Shown here one piece after another: positions 43,612-44,985 of a DNA stretch of 44,985 nucleotides. The stretch comes from Clostridiaceae bacterium HSG29 (GTDB lineage: Bacteria; Bacillota; Clostridia; Peptostreptococcales; Acidaminobacteraceae): contig JAUCFZ010000005.1 in NCBI GenBank assembly GCA_030377915.1, positions 1 through 44,985 of the forward strand. Reading direction: 5' to 3'. The notes under the pieces are model-generated. The model saw only the letters and a program-made list of their open reading frames with translations, made no database searches and was not told where the DNA came from. The position numbers were made by a program, and so were the translations under genes. Each line of letters opens with the position of its first letter. Position 1 is the first letter of the stretch.

Positions 43612-43977
43612 TTACTTTTCGTAAGCACCAATAGTATATTTTAGAACAACATTTCCATTAACAATGTGATTTGCAACTACTTCTCTAGCTTTTTCTGCAG
43701 TCATATTAACATAAGTTACTTTTTCATCATTTTGATACACTTCAAATATTGGTTCTAATCTACATACACCAATACAACCAGTTTGTGTAACTTCTACATC
43801 TACAAGTTCTCTTTTATTAACTTCCTCAACTAGTGCATTTAACACAGGTCTAGCACCTGCAGAAATTCCACATGTAGCCATACCAACTACAATTCTAATT
43901 TTTTTATCAGAATTTCTTGTAGATACTTTTTTAAGCGCTTTTTCTCTTATCTTTGCCAATTCATCTAAAGATTTCAT
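43612..43977 (-). CDS. Small thioredoxin-like [2Fe-2S] ferredoxin protein
   Basis: The 121-residue protein follows the pattern found beside NuoE/NuoF-type hydrogenase and formate dehydrogenase genes: VVGMATCGISAGA, then TGCIGVC. Only three cysteines (C36, C68, C72) are visible; classical thioredoxin-like ferredoxins have four, but this short family commonly shows GMATCG with one Cys. It may be a subunit or a structural relative that carries an atypical cluster. The ATG follows AGGAGG, and it lies between nuoE and nuoF in the operon. Confidence 0.85.
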   Translation of the reverse strand: MKSLDELAKIREKALKKVSTRNSDKKIRIVVGMATCGISAGARPVLNALVEEVNKRELVDVEVTQTGCIGVCRLEPIFEVYQNDEKVTYVNMTAEKAREVVANHIVNGNVVLKYTIGAYEK

Positions 43978-43988
43978 ACAACCTCCTA

Positions 43989-44477
43989 TTATAAGTATTT
44001 TGCCATTATTGTACTAACATCCGAAAGTTCAACTCTTCCATAAACTTCTTCACCAACAGTCATTACAGGTGCTAAACCACATGCTCCTATACATCTTGTT
44101 GCTTCTAATGTAAATTTTCCATCAGGTGAAGTATTTCCTACTTTAACATCAATAATTTTTTCAATTTCATCAATAATATTTTGAGAACCTTTAACATAAC
44201 AAGCTGTTCCTAAACAAACACTAACTACAAATTCTCCTTTTGGTACTAATGAAAATCTAGAGTAAAATGTTACAACTCCATAAATTTCAGCTAATGGAAC
44301 ATTCATTCTTTCTGAAATTACTTTTTGTACTTCATATGGTATTGCCCCAAATATGTTTTGTGCAGCATGCAACGTTGGCATTAAAGGACCCTTCCGTCCT
44401 ATATTTGCATCAATTGCAACATAAAGTTCTTCAAAGCGTTCTTCTGTCAAAATACTTTCAATTAATTCTTTAGACAT
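43989..44477 (-). CDS. nuoE: NuoE-like [2Fe-2S] subunit (HylC/HydC type)
   Basis: The 162-residue protein has an N-terminal helical part (LMPTLHAAQNIFGAIPYEVQ) and a thioredoxin-like 2Fe-2S domain with C88, C93, C129 and C133 (SVCLGTACYVKGS, ATRCIGACGLAP). It passes electrons between the NuoF-type flavin subunit and its partner. It is the first gene of the formate dehydrogenase operon; the ATG follows AGGAGG. Confidence 0.95.
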   Translation of the reverse strand: MSKELIESILTEERFEELYVAIDANIGRKGPLMPTLHAAQNIFGAIPYEVQKVISERMNVPLAEIYGVVTFYSRFSLVPKGEFVVSVCLGTACYVKGSQNIIDEIEKIIDVKVGNTSPDGKFTLEATRCIGACGLAPVMTVGEEVYGRVELSDVSTIMAKYL

Positions 44478-44985
44478 ATTTTGCTTCCTCCTTTGATAAT
44501 TTGATTAGCAATAATTAAATATTATCCTAATCTTTATATTTATTGCTAATGATTTGATAAATCCAATCAATTCGCAATTATTACTTCAATTATTTTGATA
44601 TGTTTACTGAAAAACAGTTTATTATCTACTATTTCTAGATTATTAAGAAAGAATAAGTATTCCATTAAATAAATAATTTTTAAGAGTATCACTTATACAA
44701 TTGTATTAGTTTATAAATTCAAATGCAATCATACCAACTAATCCTTTAATAAATATAGAGTGTTTTATTAATAACAGTTTGTCATTAACTTTTACTATTC
44801 AATTTTCACATACTACAACCGAAAAGTCAATAGCATATCGATATTATTTTCACAAAATTAAAAGTATAATTTAATGGAACTAAAAAAAATTATTTTCGAT
44901 TCAAAATATACATTATTTAAATCAAAATTTTATTCATTTTAACATAAATTTTTATTGAAAAGGTTATGTAATAGCATTAATTTTC
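44478..44985 (-). promoter_or_regulatory. Upstream region of the formate dehydrogenase operon
   Basis: These 508 bp hold no convincing ORF. The main structure is an inverted repeat with 11-bp arms ATTAGCAATAA and TTATTGCTAAT (44504-44514 and 44540-44550), just before the nuoE ribosome site; it could be an operator or a leader hairpin. No sigma-A promoter with both hexamers and no molybdenum-cofactor riboswitch was recognised. Confidence 0.5.

Noticed and set aside
1-44985. CRISPR array, tRNA, rRNA or prophage
   Set aside because: No spaced direct repeats, no tRNA-like clover leaf and no phage structural genes were seen in any part of the window.

Overview
The window is about 45 kb of very AT-rich, gene-dense DNA. 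It suggests an anaerobic low-GC Firmicute of the Clostridia/Tissierellia type. The reasons are strong AGGAGG-type ribosome sites, frequent GTG and TTG starts, T-tailed terminators, a selenocysteine formate dehydrogenase with NuoE/NuoF-type partners, ferredoxin-rich proteins, a hydrogenase-like sensor and a sigma-54 regulated peptide/opine locus. No rRNA, tRNA, CRISPR array or intact insertion sequence was seen. Almost everything is on the minus strand; only 2231-3394 is on the plus strand. The species cannot be fixed from the sequence.

Layout, left to right. (1) 1-3394: a truncated dCache sensor gene, a YjiH-family membrane protein, then a divergent OmpR-type response regulator and a YbaK/ProX tRNA-editing protein. 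(2) 3583-12385: an opine-dehydrogenase-family enzyme, a complete Dpp/Opp-type ABC importer and a PAS/AAA+ sigma-54 activator. A -24/-12 promoter and two dyad enhancer-like sites lie between the activator and the importer. (3) 12412-23374: housekeeping genes: a GNAT acetyltransferase, cyclophilin, DUF523, MutS2, a U32 protein, ZapA, a DUF212 membrane protein, MurF, a PucR/CdaR-type regulator and a UgpC/MsmX-type ATPase. (4) 23481-26014: three overlapping genes for Tad-like pseudopilin or secreted proteins, one ending in a His/Cys metal-site-like domain. (5) 26086-33353: a compact signalling operon: DRTGG protein, RsbW-like ATPase, [FeFe]-hydrogenase-like protein without the catalytic cysteine, a second DRTGG protein, a PHP-HATPase fusion, a small acidic membrane protein, DUF554, a PAS/SpoIIE phosphatase and an EAL-HDOD protein. 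(6) 33403-36625: thymidylate kinase and a NitT/TauT-type ABC importer behind a sigma-A promoter with a Fur-like operator. (7) 36830-44477: a formate dehydrogenase operon: NuoE, a small 2Fe-2S protein, NuoF, Sec-FdhF, MobA, FdhD and FocA.

How the genes work together. The FDH operon looks like a NAD- and perhaps ferredoxin-linked (possibly electron-bifurcating) formate dehydrogenase with its cofactor-maturation proteins and a formate channel. The open reading frame of its catalytic subunit is interrupted by a UGA that is read here as selenocysteine; a SECIS hairpin directly follows. The hydrogenase-like operon looks like a redox or H2 sensor feeding a kinase/phosphatase partner-switching system. 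The sigma-54 locus looks like substrate-induced uptake and breakdown of a peptide or opine.

The strongest candidates for undescribed biology are the hydrogenase-like sensor operon with its PHP-HATPase fusion, the sigma-54 opine/peptide locus, the Fur-box-controlled NitT-type importer, and the pseudopilin fused to a zinc-site-like domain. All functional statements come from reading motifs by eye; no database search was run.
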